A stretch of DNA of 64,000 nt from Acinetobacter sp. SAAs474. Lineage in GTDB: Bacteria; Pseudomonadota; Gammaproteobacteria; Pseudomonadales; Moraxellaceae. Shown here piece by piece: positions 19,358 to 31,978 of the stretch. Positions within the stretch are counted from its first letter, which is position 1. The number at the start of each line of letters is the position of its first letter. Below the pieces are notes generated by a model that was not told where the DNA came from, ran no database searches, and was given only the letters and a program-made list of their open reading frames with translations. A program made the translations under genes and the position numbers. The stretch is from assembly GCF_032823475.1 (NCBI RefSeq), contig NZ_CP127915.1:1-64000 (forward strand), written 5' to 3'.

Positions 19358-20439
19358 GCTAACCAATATCCAACATAGGCAATCATGGCCAATATCATCA
19401 CCAATGGCAATATAATACGCACAGCAATACGCCACAGGTTATAAAAAATTTCATGACTAAAATTCATCGATTTACGTAAATGACTTATTTTCATGATCCA
19501 TCCCACAAAAATAGCATAAATCAGACAAATGATTAGACCCCACATCACCAGTAGATGATTAAAAATACTATTCATCTGTGGGATAGCCCAGACCAATAAT
19601 CCAAACAATAAAATAATCCACTGAAATATTGGGACAATTCCACGTTGAAATAATTGCTCTCTGGCCATTTGTAATAACAATGCTGAGGTCATAATGACCG
19701 CAATACTAAAGACATGTGCTGGAATTTGTGCCTGAATCGCAAAAAAGCCAAATGCAATCACTGCCAATAGTTGGGCAATCCAGATAGGTATAACTACTTT
19801 AGTTGCAACGTCTTGGTGTTGTACAGCCGTCAGGCTCGACTGCCAATATAAGCCCAGACCTAAACCACTCGCCACCAAAGCTAAAATGGTTGCATTACCC
19901 CATTCAGCAAAGCCAACGCTGGTCATTTTCCACTCAGGTAGATTGATTCCAAACATATTGGCCAAGATCAGTGCCGCAATCACAGCAATCATGATCAATA
20001 TCACCAACAACTGACGTGGAATAAAAGAAACGATTAAACTGACCACAGCCAAAATAAGCAGCAACGTATTTGGCATTAATTGAGGCAAAGCATAGCTGGT
20101 TAGAATTTGACTGGCATTACTTAAAATTCCACCAGATAAAAACGGAATAAAAATTACAGCCAACCAACCGACTATACGCCACTTTGGTGATGCTTCAGCA
20201 TCACGTGTTAAAGCAGATAATGCATTTAAAGCTGTTGTTTTTGAACGCTTTGCTAAAGCAATTTCTAAATAACAAATCGGCAATGCAACAATAATCATGG
20301 TCAATAACCAGAGTAACCAAAAATCAATTTGTCGCTCTATTTGTATTCCTGTTACCGGAGCAAGCGTGGCGATAATAATAAATGATAAACAAAACGCCAT
20401 CAGCGGCGATAACCAGCGTGATATAACATGATCCGGCAT
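19354..20439 (-). CDS. Reduced SNF/NSS-type sodium symporter-like protein
   Basis: A 361-residue polytopic membrane protein with about ten or eleven hydrophobic helices. Segments such as ALPICYLEIALAKRSKTTALNAL and WRIVGWLAVIFIPFLSGGIL resemble the region after TM2 of bacterial neurotransmitter:sodium symporters. The canonical TM1 motif (GxxIGLGNxWRFP) that forms the sodium and substrate sites is not recognisable, and the protein is shorter than the usual 450-500. It may have a changed substrate or mechanism. The stop overlaps the rnfH start by 4 bp, indicating translational coupling. Confidence 0.65.
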   Translation of the reverse strand: MPDHVISRWLSPLMAFCLSFIIIATLAPVTGIQIERQIDFWLLWLLTMIIVALPICYLEIALAKRSKTTALNALSALTRDAEASPKWRIVGWLAVIFIPFLSGGILSNASQILTSYALPQLMPNTLLLILAVVSLIVSFIPRQLLVILIMIAVIAALILANMFGINLPEWKMTSVGFAEWGNATILALVASGLGLGLYWQSSLTAVQHQDVATKVVIPIWIAQLLAVIAFGFFAIQAQIPAHVFSIAVIMTSALLLQMAREQLFQRGIVPIFQWIILLFGLLVWAIPQMNSIFNHLLVMWGLIICLIYAIFVGWIMKISHLRKSMNFSHEIFYNLWRIAVRIILPLVMILAMIAYVGYWLA

Positions 20440-20504
20440 GATGTTTTCCTATGCAAAAGTTATCGCTATTTTGCCCATGTCATAACGGAAAATCAAAAGT
20501 AAAA

Positions 20505-20528
20505 AAGAAAAAGCCCTGAAAGTAGGGC
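20505..20528 (-). terminator. Terminator after the hemerythrin gene
   Basis: On the minus strand GCCCT and AGGGC (20528-20513) enclose a 6-nt loop and run into TTTTTCTTTTTT. It is about 180 bp after the hemerythrin stop. Confidence 0.65.
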
Positions 20529-20710
20529 AAATATCTCATTTATCATTTGCTAGACAAACTGAAACAGGCCTAGTTACCGTCAAACTTAAATCAGGATCAA
20601 GCTGTTGGTTATGTAACTAGCTACTGATAACTCATGTCATCAGATCACATCTATCAACAGCAGTCCGATATTGAATAGAATTTAAAAAGTTAATGATTGT
20701 TATGAAGCGC

Positions 20711-21178
20711 TTAAATACGCTCTACAGAGGATGAAAAAAATCGAGCAAACCAATTTTTACCTTTTTTACGTTCTTTATCTTGAATAATCCCCAACATATT
20801 TTCTTTAACTGCTCCCACATAATCAGCATCATCATGTTGAATATGATTGATTAACCATTTTGCCAAAACTTCATGTAACTCAGCTTCAATTGCTTGCCCT
20901 GTTTCAAAACGATGACGATAGGACTCAATTTTTTTAATAAATAGATCGTGTACACGTTTATGTGGAATGCGATATTTATAACCCGCTTCTTCTTGCAAGG
21001 ATTCCTCAAAGGTAAAATGTGACTGCGTATAATCAATAATATGATCTAAAATTTCCTGAACTTTAGCACGTTCAAGTTCAAGATTATCTAATCCATTAAT
21101 ATATTCTAGAATGCGCTTATGCTGATCATCAATAACATCAATACCTGTATTATATGCTGGAATCCATTTCATGCTCAT
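20711..21178 (-). CDS. Bacteriohemerythrin
   Basis: Oxygen-binding non-haem di-iron protein of the hemerythrin family, probably for oxygen storage, delivery or sensing. Counting from the ATG at 21178 (155 residues), all seven iron ligands are present in canonical spacing: H20, H54, E58 (HFTFE), H73, H77 (HKRVH), H112 and D117 (HIQHDD). The start at 21178 gives the standard MKWIPAYNTGIDVIDDQH beginning two residues in and has a G-rich ribosome site; a longer frame to 21211 is unlikely. A basic, aromatic tail (KKGKNWFARFF) extends beyond the four-helix bundle. Confidence 0.93.
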   Translation of the reverse strand: MSMKWIPAYNTGIDVIDDQHKRILEYINGLDNLELERAKVQEILDHIIDYTQSHFTFEESLQEEAGYKYRIPHKRVHDLFIKKIESYRHRFETGQAIEAELHEVLAKWLINHIQHDDADYVGAVKENMLGIIQDKERKKGKNWFARFFSSSVERI

Positions 21179-21680
21179 ACGATCTCTGCCCCCATTGATC
21201 TGAATATACAATTTATATTAGTCATATTGAAATTAAATAAAAATAAACTAATTTACTCAACATTTTAAATATCGCGCACATTTCTTTATATACATATGAT
21301 TTATATCAGTTAATTATTTTAATCCGACTAAAAAAATCAGTTATTTTTTAAGCATACTTGTACTATTTGGCCTGTATTTTGTTAATCGCCCAAAGCCAGC
21401 TCAAGGAAGTATAGGCTACAATATTTCAGCTCACTCACTATTTTGAGCATAAAACATCGCTTGATTGATCGAATTGGACTAGAACCAGATTGAAAGATGT
21501 AAAACATCAACGCGTCTATCCGCTTAAAAAACGCATCTGCGCCATAATACAACAGACATCCAGTCAGTATAGATCAAATTTTATTGTTGATATGTCGCCA
21601 TATCATCCGTTGAATACTCAGTATCTTCACATGATTGTTCAATCATTAGCTCATGTATTTAATCGATTATTTTACAACCA
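21179..21680. other. 502-bp spacer; only a weak small ORF
   Basis: Space between the divergently oriented ends of the hemerythrin start and the amidotransferase stop. It is AT-rich without strong terminators. A TTG-initiated frame on the plus strand (21490-21684, 64 codons, MKDVKHQRVYPLKKRICAII...) ends overlapping the next gene. It has no ribosome binding site or recognisable relative, so I do not call it a gene. Confidence 0.4.
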
Positions 21681-22529
21681 TTAATATTGATCTGCTTTGG
21701 TTATACGCTTTAATGAAGGATCGAGATGCTCTCGTTGCAAACGTGCAATGATGGTATTTTGTTGCAAAATAGGTTGGCCATCTTGAAATAAAATCATTTC
21801 ACCAGGCCGATAGGCAATCCACTGTTCATTTTGTGTAAGTGGCTCTGTAGTAATAATTGCCACCCGATCTTCTGGAGTCGTCACTTGACTAAAATCAACT
21901 TCAACATCTAAATCAATTAATTGAGCCGGTTTAAAGGGATATTCTCTTACTAGCCAGTGTAATTTGGTCACAGCATAACTAAACAGCGCCTGCCCATTAG
22001 AAAGGCAGAAATTAAATGTACCATGCTCAGCAATTTGTGGTGAGATTTCAACAAGTACCGCGAAAATCTCTGCCAGTGTAGGCTCCTTAAAACCAAATCT
22101 TAGAATCAGTTGATCCAGTAGATAACAAAATGAACGTTCACTGTCGGTATTGCCTACTGGGGTATATCGTCCGGATAAAACCGGATGAAAATCATGTAAA
22201 TCACCATTATGAGCAAAAATCCACTGTCTTCCCCAAAGCTCACGCATAAATGGATGTGAATTTTCTAGATTAATTTTGCCTTGTGTTGCTTTTCGAATAT
22301 GTGCAATAACATTACGAGATTTTATAGGATAATTACGAATTAACTCGGCAATTGGTGATTCAACCGCAGATTGATTATCGACAAATAATCGACATGCTTT
22401 GTCTTCAAAAAATGCGATACCAAAACCATCAACATGATCAGAGGTAATTCCTGCACGCTGTGAAAACCCACGAAATGAAAAGGTAATATCCGTCGGTGTT
22501 GCACAGTTCATTCCCAAAAGTTGACACAT
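21681..22529 (-). CDS. Class II glutamine amidotransferase, YafJ-like
   Basis: An Ntn-hydrolase fold amidotransferase. Cys2 after the initiator methionine (MCQLLGMNC) is the nucleophile. HVDGFGIAFF, AHIRKATQGKINLENSHPF, WIFAHNGDLHDF and GNTDSERSFCYLLD are the conserved glutamine-binding and oxyanion segments of the YafJ/GATase_4 family. There is no synthase domain in the 282 residues, so its ammonia acceptor is unknown. It is a single-gene unit by context. Confidence 0.9.
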   Translation of the reverse strand: MCQLLGMNCATPTDITFSFRGFSQRAGITSDHVDGFGIAFFEDKACRLFVDNQSAVESPIAELIRNYPIKSRNVIAHIRKATQGKINLENSHPFMRELWGRQWIFAHNGDLHDFHPVLSGRYTPVGNTDSERSFCYLLDQLILRFGFKEPTLAEIFAVLVEISPQIAEHGTFNFCLSNGQALFSYAVTKLHWLVREYPFKPAQLIDLDVEVDFSQVTTPEDRVAIITTEPLTQNEQWIAYRPGEMILFQDGQPILQQNTIIARLQREHLDPSLKRITKADQY

Positions 22530-22629
22530 AATATTTCATCAAGAGCAGATTGAGTGATGACTATATTTTGCCTGAGATCATGATATTTTCAAATCATAAT
22601 CGTGTATTGATCAAAATAAATTCCTTAAT

Positions 22630-22743
22630 TTAGGGGCTGTTTATGCTTTGAAACGAAGTCATATGCTAAGTTCAATTAGCATCAATACGACAACGAGATA
22701 TGAGTAGATGTTTCCATCATCCTCACTGCACAACAGCCCCTAA
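22630..22743. mobile_element. MITE-like element with 12-bp terminal inverted repeats
   Basis: TTAGGGGCTGTT at 22630-22641 and its exact complement AACAGCCCCTAA at 22732-22743 bound a 114-bp segment without a gene. If the mobile part is GGGGCTGTT...AACAGCCCC (22633-22740), each end is flanked by TA, the target duplication expected for IS630- or IS5-type transposases. The ends resemble insertion-sequence termini. It sits in the 256-bp spacer before the argB stop. A non-autonomous element is the best reading; copies elsewhere were not searched for. Confidence 0.6.
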
Positions 22744-22785
22744 TCATGATTACATCAGCATCATACGATAAATGCGATCTGTAAC

Positions 22786-25138
<2,353 letters not shown>

Positions 25139-25324
25139 AGGTAATGACTTTGATTAATAACGAAGTAATGGTATAAAAAATCATTTTTCAGTAAAAAAAC
25201 TTTACTGACTTTGATTATTTGAAATGGATAAATAATACTATTACTGCCAAGGCAGTGAATGGATAGATGCATAGATCTTGTTTATTATTAATCTATTTTG
25301 AATTAACTTTCAATAAGATTTCAA

Positions 25325-25354
25325 CATGGGATCAAGCAATCAGCAGATCCCATG
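25325..25354 (-). terminator. Hairpin after dut
   Basis: CATGGGATC (25325-25333) pairs exactly with GATCCCATG (25346-25354) around a 12-nt loop, 10 bp after the dut stop. The T tract that would follow on the minus strand is weak, so it may be a terminator or only a stabilising hairpin. Confidence 0.4.
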
Positions 25355-25363
25355 CTGCAACAG

Positions 25364-25816
25364 TTAATTTTGACCTGTATGACCAAAACCACCAGCACCA
25401 CGCTCAGTGGCAACAAATTCTTCAACTTGCTCAAACTCAGCTTGAACCACAGGTACCAGTACATATTGTGCTAAGCGCTCACCTGGTTCTAAAACAAATG
25501 TACTTTGACTACGATTCCAGACTGAAACCATGAGTTCACCTTGATAATCTGAATCGATTAAACCAACCAAATTACCTAACACAATACCGTGTTTATGACC
25601 TAAGCCTGAGCGCGGTAAAATCAAACCCGCAAAGTTGACATCTTGAATATAAATTGCCAAGCCTGTTTTAACTAATATCGTTTGACCTGGTTCAATCGAG
25701 ATGGCTTCATCAACACATGCGCGCAAATCTAAACCTGCCGAACCTGTGGTCGCATAAGTGGGTAAAGGCCATTGTGTACCTAAACGCTGATCTAATACCT
25801 TAACCTGAACTTTCAT
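25364..25816 (-). CDS. dut: dUTP pyrophosphatase (dUTPase)
   Basis: Hydrolyses dUTP to dUMP, keeping uracil out of DNA and supplying dTMP synthesis. The 150-residue trimeric-type enzyme has all five motifs: [20 protein letters not shown] (with the conserved Ser/Gly), [28 protein letters not shown] and the C-terminal [11 protein letters not shown]. It lies 35 bp downstream of rep and leads into algC and argB. Confidence 0.98.
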   Translation of the reverse strand: MKVQVKVLDQRLGTQWPLPTYATTGSAGLDLRACVDEAISIEPGQTILVKTGLAIYIQDVNFAGLILPRSGLGHKHGIVLGNLVGLIDSDYQGELMVSVWNRSQSTFVLEPGERLAQYVLVPVVQAEFEQVEEFVATERGAGGFGHTGQN

Positions 25817-25851
25817 GAATTTTCCTACTTGATATTCATCTATGTAATAAC

Positions 25852-27891
25852 TTAGCGTTTAATTAACGCACGTAAATTTTCTAAATACTGTTGAGCTTGT
25901 AGTTTTGGATCAATATTTCCAGCAAGCTTTTTCTTGCGTCCTAACCACTCTAATTCATCTTGTGGTAATTCATCCAGAAAACGACTTGGTGTCATTTGTT
26001 TCATTTGCCCGCCAGCTTTACGCTGCTCAGCCAAAGTAATGGTTAACCCTTGACGAGCCCGCGTAATGCCGACATACATCAAACGCCGTTCTTCCTCCAC
26101 CGTATCGGCAGCAATCGAATTTTTATGCGGTAGAATTTCCTCTTCCAAACCAATTAAATACACAAATGGAAATTCCAAACCTTTAGAAGCATGTAATGTC
26201 AGCAAGTTGACTTTATCTGTATCTTCTTCTTCTTGCTGCTGTTCCAGCATATCCAGCAATACCATCTTACGAATCACACTTTCAATGTTTTTTTCATCAA
26301 CATCTTCAGCGCGATTAATCAGACTTTGAATACTGCTGTATAAAATCTCAATATTATCTAACTTGGTTTTTTCTTGTGCTGGTGTTGCCGCTGATGCTTT
26401 AATATAGTCAATATATCCAGCTTCAAGCATCATTTGACGAATAATCGGTACTGGCTCATCATCTTCTAATAAATCACGGGTAAAATTAGCTATAAATCCA
26501 GCAAACTCAGCCAATTGAGTCGTTGCTTTCTGAGGAATTGCTAAACTTAAGCGCTGATCACCGGCTGCTGCAAGTAAAGATAAATGGCTTTCTTGTGCAA
26601 ACAAACCTAATTTTTCAAGTGTCACTGGACCAATGGCACGTTTCGGCGTATTAATAATACGTAAAAAGGCACTATCATCTTCAGGATTAATAATTAATCT
26701 CAGATAACTCATGATATCTTTAATTTCTGAACGTGCAAAAAAAGATTGTCCACCTGACAATTTATAAGGAATTTGCATTTGACGTAACTGAGTCTCTAAA
26801 ACCCGTGCCTGAAAATTACCCCGATATAAAATGGCATAATCTTTCCAATTTTTACCATTCATCAATTTATGCGTGATTAAATCTTTTACAACGCGTTCTG
26901 CTTCATCATCATCATGACGACATGTAATCACCCGAATGGTTTCGCCATGACCTTTATCAGACCATAATTTTTTATCAAAAATATGCGGATTATGACCAAT
27001 TACCGTATTGGCTGCTTTTAAAATACGGCTAGTAGAACGATAATTTTGCTCTAATTTAATCACTTTTAAATTTCTAAAATCATCGTTAAGCAATGCCATA
27101 TTTTCAGGCTTAGCACCACGCCATGCATAAATAGATTGATCATCATCGCCCACAGCAGTGAATTGCCCCATCACCCCAACCAGCAATTTGACCAGAATAT
27201 ACTGTGCCGTATTGGTATCTTGATATTCATCAACCAATAAATAGCGAACACGATTTTGCCAACGATCACGTAATTCTGCATTTTCTTGTAATAATCGTGT
27301 TGGAATTACAATTAAATCATCAAAATCAACTGCATTATAGGCACGTAAATTACGTTCATATAGCTGATAGAGATGTGCCATCTGAATATCATCAGCAGTT
27401 TCACACGTGGTATGTGCTTGCTCGGGAGGAATGAGATCATTTTTCCAATCCGAGATCATTTTCATGGCTTTGGCAATCAATTCTTTACTTTCTGCACCGG
27501 ATAGATTATCGCGCTGCATCAGATCCATCAAAATTCGCTTGCAATCATCTGCATCAAGAATGGAAAAGTTGGCTTTTAAAGGGGTATGTTTTAATTCAAT
27601 CCGTAATAGATTCAAACCAAACGTATGGAAAGTGGATACTGAAAGACCTTTAGACTCTTCACGATTTAATAATTTACTGACACGTTCTTTCATTTCACGT
27701 GCCGCTTTATTGGTAAAGGTCATTGCAGTAATACGATGTGCTGGAATACCGCAATGCTTGACCAGATAAGCAATTTTACGTGTAATCACAGATGTTTTAC
27801 CTGAACCCGCCCCCGCAAGTACTAACAAGGGTCCTTGAGTATATTGCATGGCTTCAAGTTGCTTGTCATTTAATTGACTTGCAAGTGACAT
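25852..27891 (-). CDS. rep: ATP-dependent DNA helicase Rep
   Basis: Superfamily 1A 3'-5' helicase that helps replication forks pass protein roadblocks. The 679-residue protein has Walker A ([12 protein letters not shown], about 26-37), [61 protein letters not shown] and [13 protein letters not shown] in order. Its N-terminus ([27 protein letters not shown]) and length match Rep better than UvrD (about 720). It is followed by dut with 35 bp between. Confidence 0.93.
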   Translation of the reverse strand: MSLASQLNDKQLEAMQYTQGPLLVLAGAGSGKTSVITRKIAYLVKHCGIPAHRITAMTFTNKAAREMKERVSKLLNREESKGLSVSTFHTFGLNLLRIELKHTPLKANFSILDADDCKRILMDLMQRDNLSGAESKELIAKAMKMISDWKNDLIPPEQAHTTCETADDIQMAHLYQLYERNLRAYNAVDFDDLIVIPTRLLQENAELRDRWQNRVRYLLVDEYQDTNTAQYILVKLLVGVMGQFTAVGDDDQSIYAWRGAKPENMALLNDDFRNLKVIKLEQNYRSTSRILKAANTVIGHNPHIFDKKLWSDKGHGETIRVITCRHDDDEAERVVKDLITHKLMNGKNWKDYAILYRGNFQARVLETQLRQMQIPYKLSGGQSFFARSEIKDIMSYLRLIINPEDDSAFLRIINTPKRAIGPVTLEKLGLFAQESHLSLLAAAGDQRLSLAIPQKATTQLAEFAGFIANFTRDLLEDDEPVPIIRQMMLEAGYIDYIKASAATPAQEKTKLDNIEILYSSIQSLINRAEDVDEKNIESVIRKMVLLDMLEQQQEEEDTDKVNLLTLHASKGLEFPFVYLIGLEEEILPHKNSIAADTVEEERRLMYVGITRARQGLTITLAEQRKAGGQMKQMTPSRFLDELPQDELEWLGRKKKLAGNIDPKLQAQQYLENLRALIKR

Positions 27892-27974
27892 ATTCGCTCC
27901 TCATTTTGATTCGGCTTCGATTATAGACATCTGATGCTCACTTGCCTAATGCAAAATACATTTAAATGTTGATA

Positions 27975-28001
27975 AAAAAAACCACCCAAAGGTGGTTTTT
28001 A
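27975..28001. terminator. Terminator between the OmpA-like gene and rep
   Basis: AAAACCACC (27978-27986), a CAAA loop and GGTGGTTTT (27991-27999) with A and T tracts on both sides. It lies after the OmpA-like gene stop and before rep, both on the minus strand, so it acts mainly on the OmpA-like transcript. Confidence 0.85.
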
Positions 28002-28018
28002 GGATAATTCAAACTTGA

Positions 28019-28669
28019 TTATTGAATTGCATATACACTAATTTCAACACGGCGGTTTTGCTCACGGCCTGCAGCAGTTGCATTACTTGCAATTGGATTT
28101 GCCGCACCCATACCTTGAGCATTAATACGTGTTGTTGATACACCACGACTCGCAATATAGTTCGCTACAGCTTGTGCACGCGCTTGAGATAATGGAATAT
28201 TAATCGAATCATTACCGGTATTATCAGTATAACCTGTCACTAAAATACCGCTTTTGCTATCTTCAGTTAAGACTTGAGCAACTTTATCCAAAGTGGCATA
28301 AAAGTTTGGCTTAATATTTGATTTATTTGTATCAAATGTAATACTGCCTGGCATAATTAAGCCCACAGAGCCATCTGGATTACGGTTGACTTCTACGCCT
28401 GTACCCGCCATTTGTTGGCGAAGTTTTTTCTCTTTATTATCTAGATAAAGACCTGCACCACCACCTAGTAATGCACCAATTGCTGCAGCACGATTATTTT
28501 GACTTGAAGTATTGGCATTACCTTTAGAAATACCATAACCTGCTGCTGCACCAATTACGGCACCAATCGCAGACTTATCATATTCAAATCCACCCATGTT
28601 GTTGCCTGTAGATTGACAACCTGAAAGAACCATCGCACCTGCGATTGCTGAAATTGCTAATGCACGCAT
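28019..28669 (-). CDS. OmpA-family lipoprotein (YiaD-like)
   Basis: Outer-membrane lipoprotein with a peptidoglycan-binding domain. The 216-residue protein has a lipobox at VLSGC (Cys18), a glycine-rich zipper-like membrane segment (AIGAVIGAAAGYGISKG and AAAIGALLGGGAGLYLDNKEK), then an OmpA C-terminal domain: ITFDTNKSNIKPNF, VTGYTDNTGND, LSQARAQAVANYIASRGV and NRRVEISV. The aspartate and arginine that hold diaminopimelate are present. This domain order is that of YiaD/PrpL-like proteins in the envelope. Confidence 0.93.
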   Translation of the reverse strand: MRALAISAIAGAMVLSGCQSTGNNMGGFEYDKSAIGAVIGAAAGYGISKGNANTSSQNNRAAAIGALLGGGAGLYLDNKEKKLRQQMAGTGVEVNRNPDGSVGLIMPGSITFDTNKSNIKPNFYATLDKVAQVLTEDSKSGILVTGYTDNTGNDSINIPLSQARAQAVANYIASRGVSTTRINAQGMGAANPIASNATAAGREQNRRVEISVYAIQ

Positions 28670-28917
28670 TGCATGCCTCCTGCGTTATATTATGGCTTGC
28701 TATTGTAAATAATGAAGCAAAATAAGTCTTTAGAATAGATTAGTTTTGTTAACATTTTTTTACTATGTTGCAAAATGTAAAAAAATAATTTCACTTTTTA
28801 TCTAAAAATCATCATCGTTTCTTCATCATTATATGCGCTATACTTCTCAAACACGTATACAACATCTATGATAAATACCATATTCAATATCAAGTTATAG
28901 TTCTATAAAGGCAAAAT

Positions 28918-29838
28918 ATGACCATTGAGTTACACAAACAGCCCTTATTTAAGAAAATTTCAACAGGCATCACAGTCGGTACTGTAATCACGGGCAGTAC
29001 ATTTTTTCATGGTCCACCTGTCTTAGCGCTAGGCTTAACCAAATTATTGCGTCAATCACAAAAAGTTGATGAAATGAATATTGAACTGACCAACCGCTGG
29101 CTTAAAGTCAATAACTGGTTAATTGATCATGTATTACCCAACACACAATGGGATATTACGGTTGATCCACAACTTGATTTAAACCTACAGGGACGCTACC
29201 TCATGACCTGTAATCATCAAAGCTGGGTAGATACCACGGTCAATCAATATTTTGGTCTAACACGTATGCCTTTAACACGTTTTTTTACCAAATGGGAGCT
29301 GATTTTTATTCCTTTTGTTGGGCAAGCGTTTAAGATTTTAGGCTTTCCTATGATGAAGCGTCATAGTAAAGCACAGATTGAAAAAAATCCTGATCTTAGA
29401 CATCGTGACATGGATGAGGCTAAAAAAGCCTGTGCACAACTCTTAAGCCAGCCATTTACCTTGTTGAATTACGTGGAAGGTACCCGTTTTAGTGCTGAAA
29501 AACATGCACAGCAACAATCTCCCTATCGACACTTACTTAAACCTAAAGCGGGTGGACTAGCACTTGCATTACATATTTTAGGTCATAAAATCGATGCTTT
29601 TGTTGATATGACGATTGTTTATCCTGATGGTGTACCAGGTTACGGTGAATTTTGGCTAGGTGAGGTTCCTCGAATTGCTGTCAATTTACGTAAAATTGAT
29701 ATTCCAGCTTGGGTTCTTGATGGTAATTATGAAGAAGATCCTATATTTAAAGCACGTTTTCAGGACTGGATTGCGATGCTCTGGACAGAAAAAGATCAAC
29801 TGATTGATGAGATGAAACAACGCTTAAATCATCTTTAA
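28918..29838 (+). CDS. PlsC-family acyltransferase (YihG-like)
   Basis: A lysophosphatidate acyltransferase-like protein of the inner membrane. The 306-residue protein has one or two N-terminal hydrophobic segments (about 15-45), the catalytic NHQSWVDT (HX4D, about 100-107), the substrate motif NYVEGTRFS and FLVYPDGV-like sequence (VYPDGVPGYGEFWLGE). The long inserts and sequence resemble YihG/LptA-type enzymes rather than compact PlsC. It may act in phospholipid remodelling. It is a single gene with 248 bp of upstream space. Confidence 0.88.
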   Translation: MTIELHKQPLFKKISTGITVGTVITGSTFFHGPPVLALGLTKLLRQSQKVDEMNIELTNRWLKVNNWLIDHVLPNTQWDITVDPQLDLNLQGRYLMTCNHQSWVDTTVNQYFGLTRMPLTRFFTKWELIFIPFVGQAFKILGFPMMKRHSKAQIEKNPDLRHRDMDEAKKACAQLLSQPFTLLNYVEGTRFSAEKHAQQQSPYRHLLKPKAGGLALALHILGHKIDAFVDMTIVYPDGVPGYGEFWLGEVPRIAVNLRKIDIPAWVLDGNYEEDPIFKARFQDWIAMLWTEKDQLIDEMKQRLNHL

Positions 29839-30003
29839 AGCAATAAACTAAAGTCTGTTGATGTTCATCAAATCATTTAGATGATCGGCTAGAATCATGC
29901 AAACAAAATATACAAAGCATGAAATGGTTATACCGTTTTTTAATGTTTATATTTGAATTTTAATCCATTTTAGCGCTAACCTACATATAAATCAGGAAAT
30001 ATA

Positions 30004-31068
30004 ATGGCTGCAGAAAAACCAAGAATTAAACCGACTTTCAATTTTGTGAAGGAAGGTTCTTGGGGGTGGAAAGTTGCACTCGGTTATGACATTTTTATGA
30101 TGTTTTTGATCATTATAAATTTGTTTTGTTTAAGTTCAAATGCCATGCTAATGAGTGACTTTTCAATTTGGTTTTTTGATCTCATTCAACTTTCAGAGTT
30201 ACTCAATTATTATAAATCAGAACTTAGACCTTGGGTTGTTATTACTGAAAGCTGGTTCACCAGTCTATTAATCATCGAATTATTGGTGCGTTGGTGTATT
30301 GCGATCATCATGAAACAGCATCAAAGATGGTTCTTTTTTCCTTTTGTACATTGGTATGAAATTTTAGCGATTATTCCGCAGTTACGTTTTTTACGTCTAT
30401 TACGTGCAGGTGCGATTGCCTATCAACTGCATGAGCATGGCTATCAAATTTTTCCCAATCGTTGGTATAAACAAGCCAACTTTTATTACAATTTACTGAT
30501 GGAAGAATTGACCAGTCGTATTGTGTTAACGGTATTAACTGGCATCAAAAAAGAATTGACCACCAGTACCACACACAAACAGCTGATTGCAGAGATCATC
30601 AATCATCAAAGACAGCTATTTGCCGTTGCATTATCCGATATTTTAACCGATACACTAGGAAAAGAATTACAAAAAAACCGTGATTTAATTGCCAAGGATA
30701 TTGGTAAAATTGTGAATCAGGCAATCGAGGATACACCCGAACTGACACAATTATTGCGTCTTATCCCGATTGTGGGAAACCGTATCGAACAGCAGATACA
30801 AAGTATTGGGCAACGTCTGGGTGAAAATATTACCCAAGGGATCATTCAACCATTTGCAACAATACAATCTGGAGAAACACTTCCCTCCTATCGTTATATT
30901 GCCAAGCAAATCAGTCAAATTCCTTTGGAAAAAAATACCAATATCGACCGTCTGGTATCATCTGCGGTCTTTGAAAGCTTAGATGCAATCCAACAACAGG
31001 TGAAAATCAAACATTGGCAACAGATCATGGAAGAAAGTAAAAATGAGGCAAAACAAAACAAAGAATAA
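30004..31068 (+). CDS. Orphan membrane protein with voltage-sensor-like N-terminal half
   Basis: Unrecognised 354-residue protein. Hydrophobic segments near 27-50 and 75-98 are followed by a weaker one containing FFPFVHWYEILAIIPQLRFLRLLRAGAIAY (split here by reading only). Its arginines repeat every third residue like an S4 helix, with an aromatic and acidic S3-like segment before it. No pore or selectivity-filter sequence follows. From about 165 on, the protein is amphipathic and soluble, with an I-rich helical pattern (LLRLIPIVGNRIEQQIQSIGQRLGE). It may be an ion-transporter-family homologue without a pore. It lies 119 bp upstream of minC, on the same strand. Confidence 0.6.
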   Translation: MAAEKPRIKPTFNFVKEGSWGWKVALGYDIFMMFLIIINLFCLSSNAMLMSDFSIWFFDLIQLSELLNYYKSELRPWVVITESWFTSLLIIELLVRWCIAIIMKQHQRWFFFPFVHWYEILAIIPQLRFLRLLRAGAIAYQLHEHGYQIFPNRWYKQANFYYNLLMEELTSRIVLTVLTGIKKELTTSTTHKQLIAEIINHQRQLFAVALSDILTDTLGKELQKNRDLIAKDIGKIVNQAIEDTPELTQLLRLIPIVGNRIEQQIQSIGQRLGENITQGIIQPFATIQSGETLPSYRYIAKQISQIPLEKNTNIDRLVSSAVFESLDAIQQQVKIKHWQQIMEESKNEAKQNKE

Positions 31069-31187
31069 ACAGATGCAAAATAAATTAATATGGATGCTAG
31101 AGAATTTATGAAATTTGTTCTAGCATCTGCTTTCACTTCTTACAAGTTCGACAATACTGAGTCGTGCAAAATCCTCAAGGAATCATT

Positions 31188-31910
31188 ATGGCTGACATAC
31201 GGATAAAAGGCAGAATGGTCAATGCGCTGCGCATTATCTTAGACACCAATGATCATGATGTGATTCGCCAGCAACTGACCCCATTGCTTGAAAAAACGAT
31301 TGCTGCTGGAACATTGGTCGTGATTGAAAGTACGGTTGAACAAGAGTTAATCGCTTTAATTCAATTACTGATTAGTCTAGATGTACAACCAATGGCTGTG
31401 ACTGAAGGGCTGCTGACTGATCAGGCACGCTCTATTCAGTTTCCAGTGGTGCCTATAGACCGAAAAATGCAAAAAATAAAAGCAACAAAAGAACAAGTGG
31501 TTGAGATTAAACCAGAGACCGATACCACCATTGCTGCTGTAGAAGAACAAATTGTAACAGAAACAACTATCACACATATCACATCATATCATGATGAAAT
31601 TTTACGTACCGGACAGTGTTTAGTACAAAAACATGGTGACATCATCATTAATGCTGGGATTAATAGTGGTTCGGAAGTGATCGCATCTGGCAATATTTAT
31701 CTATATGGTAGTGTTCGCGGTCGAGTCATTGCCGGTTTTGGTGGTAATACCAGTGCCAGAATTTTTTGCCATTCACTAGAAGCAGAATTAGTTTCGATTG
31801 CTGGAATCTATTGTGTTGCAGATGATATTGCACCGGATATGTTAAAAAAATCAGTACATATTTACTTAAATGATCAGCAAGAACTGGTCTTTGACGTTAT
31901 CCCATTTTAA
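31188..31910 (+). CDS. minC: Septum site-determining protein MinC
   Basis: Inhibitor of FtsZ polymerisation that keeps division at mid-cell. The 240-residue protein has the N-terminal MinC domain ([18 protein letters not shown]) and a C-terminal beta-helix domain ([42 protein letters not shown], motifs ending GRVIAGFGG), joined by a long charged linker (about 100-140). ATG 31188 is chosen over the upstream in-frame start at 31164 because AAGGA sits 7 bp before it. It heads the minCDE operon. Confidence 0.96.
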   Translation: MADIRIKGRMVNALRIILDTNDHDVIRQQLTPLLEKTIAAGTLVVIESTVEQELIALIQLLISLDVQPMAVTEGLLTDQARSIQFPVVPIDRKMQKIKATKEQVVEIKPETDTTIAAVEEQIVTETTITHITSYHDEILRTGQCLVQKHGDIIINAGINSGSEVIASGNIYLYGSVRGRVIAGFGGNTSARIFCHSLEAELVSIAGIYCVADDIAPDMLKKSVHIYLNDQQELVFDVIPF

Positions 31911-31978
31911 TGTATAAATAAGCATTAAAATCCCCCCCAAATATAGGGGATTTTTATATGATAATAGGAGTGGATTCG

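Noticed and set aside
21490..21684. TTG-started 64-codon frame
   Set aside because: No ribosome binding site, rare start codon, overlaps the amidotransferase stop; too weak to call.
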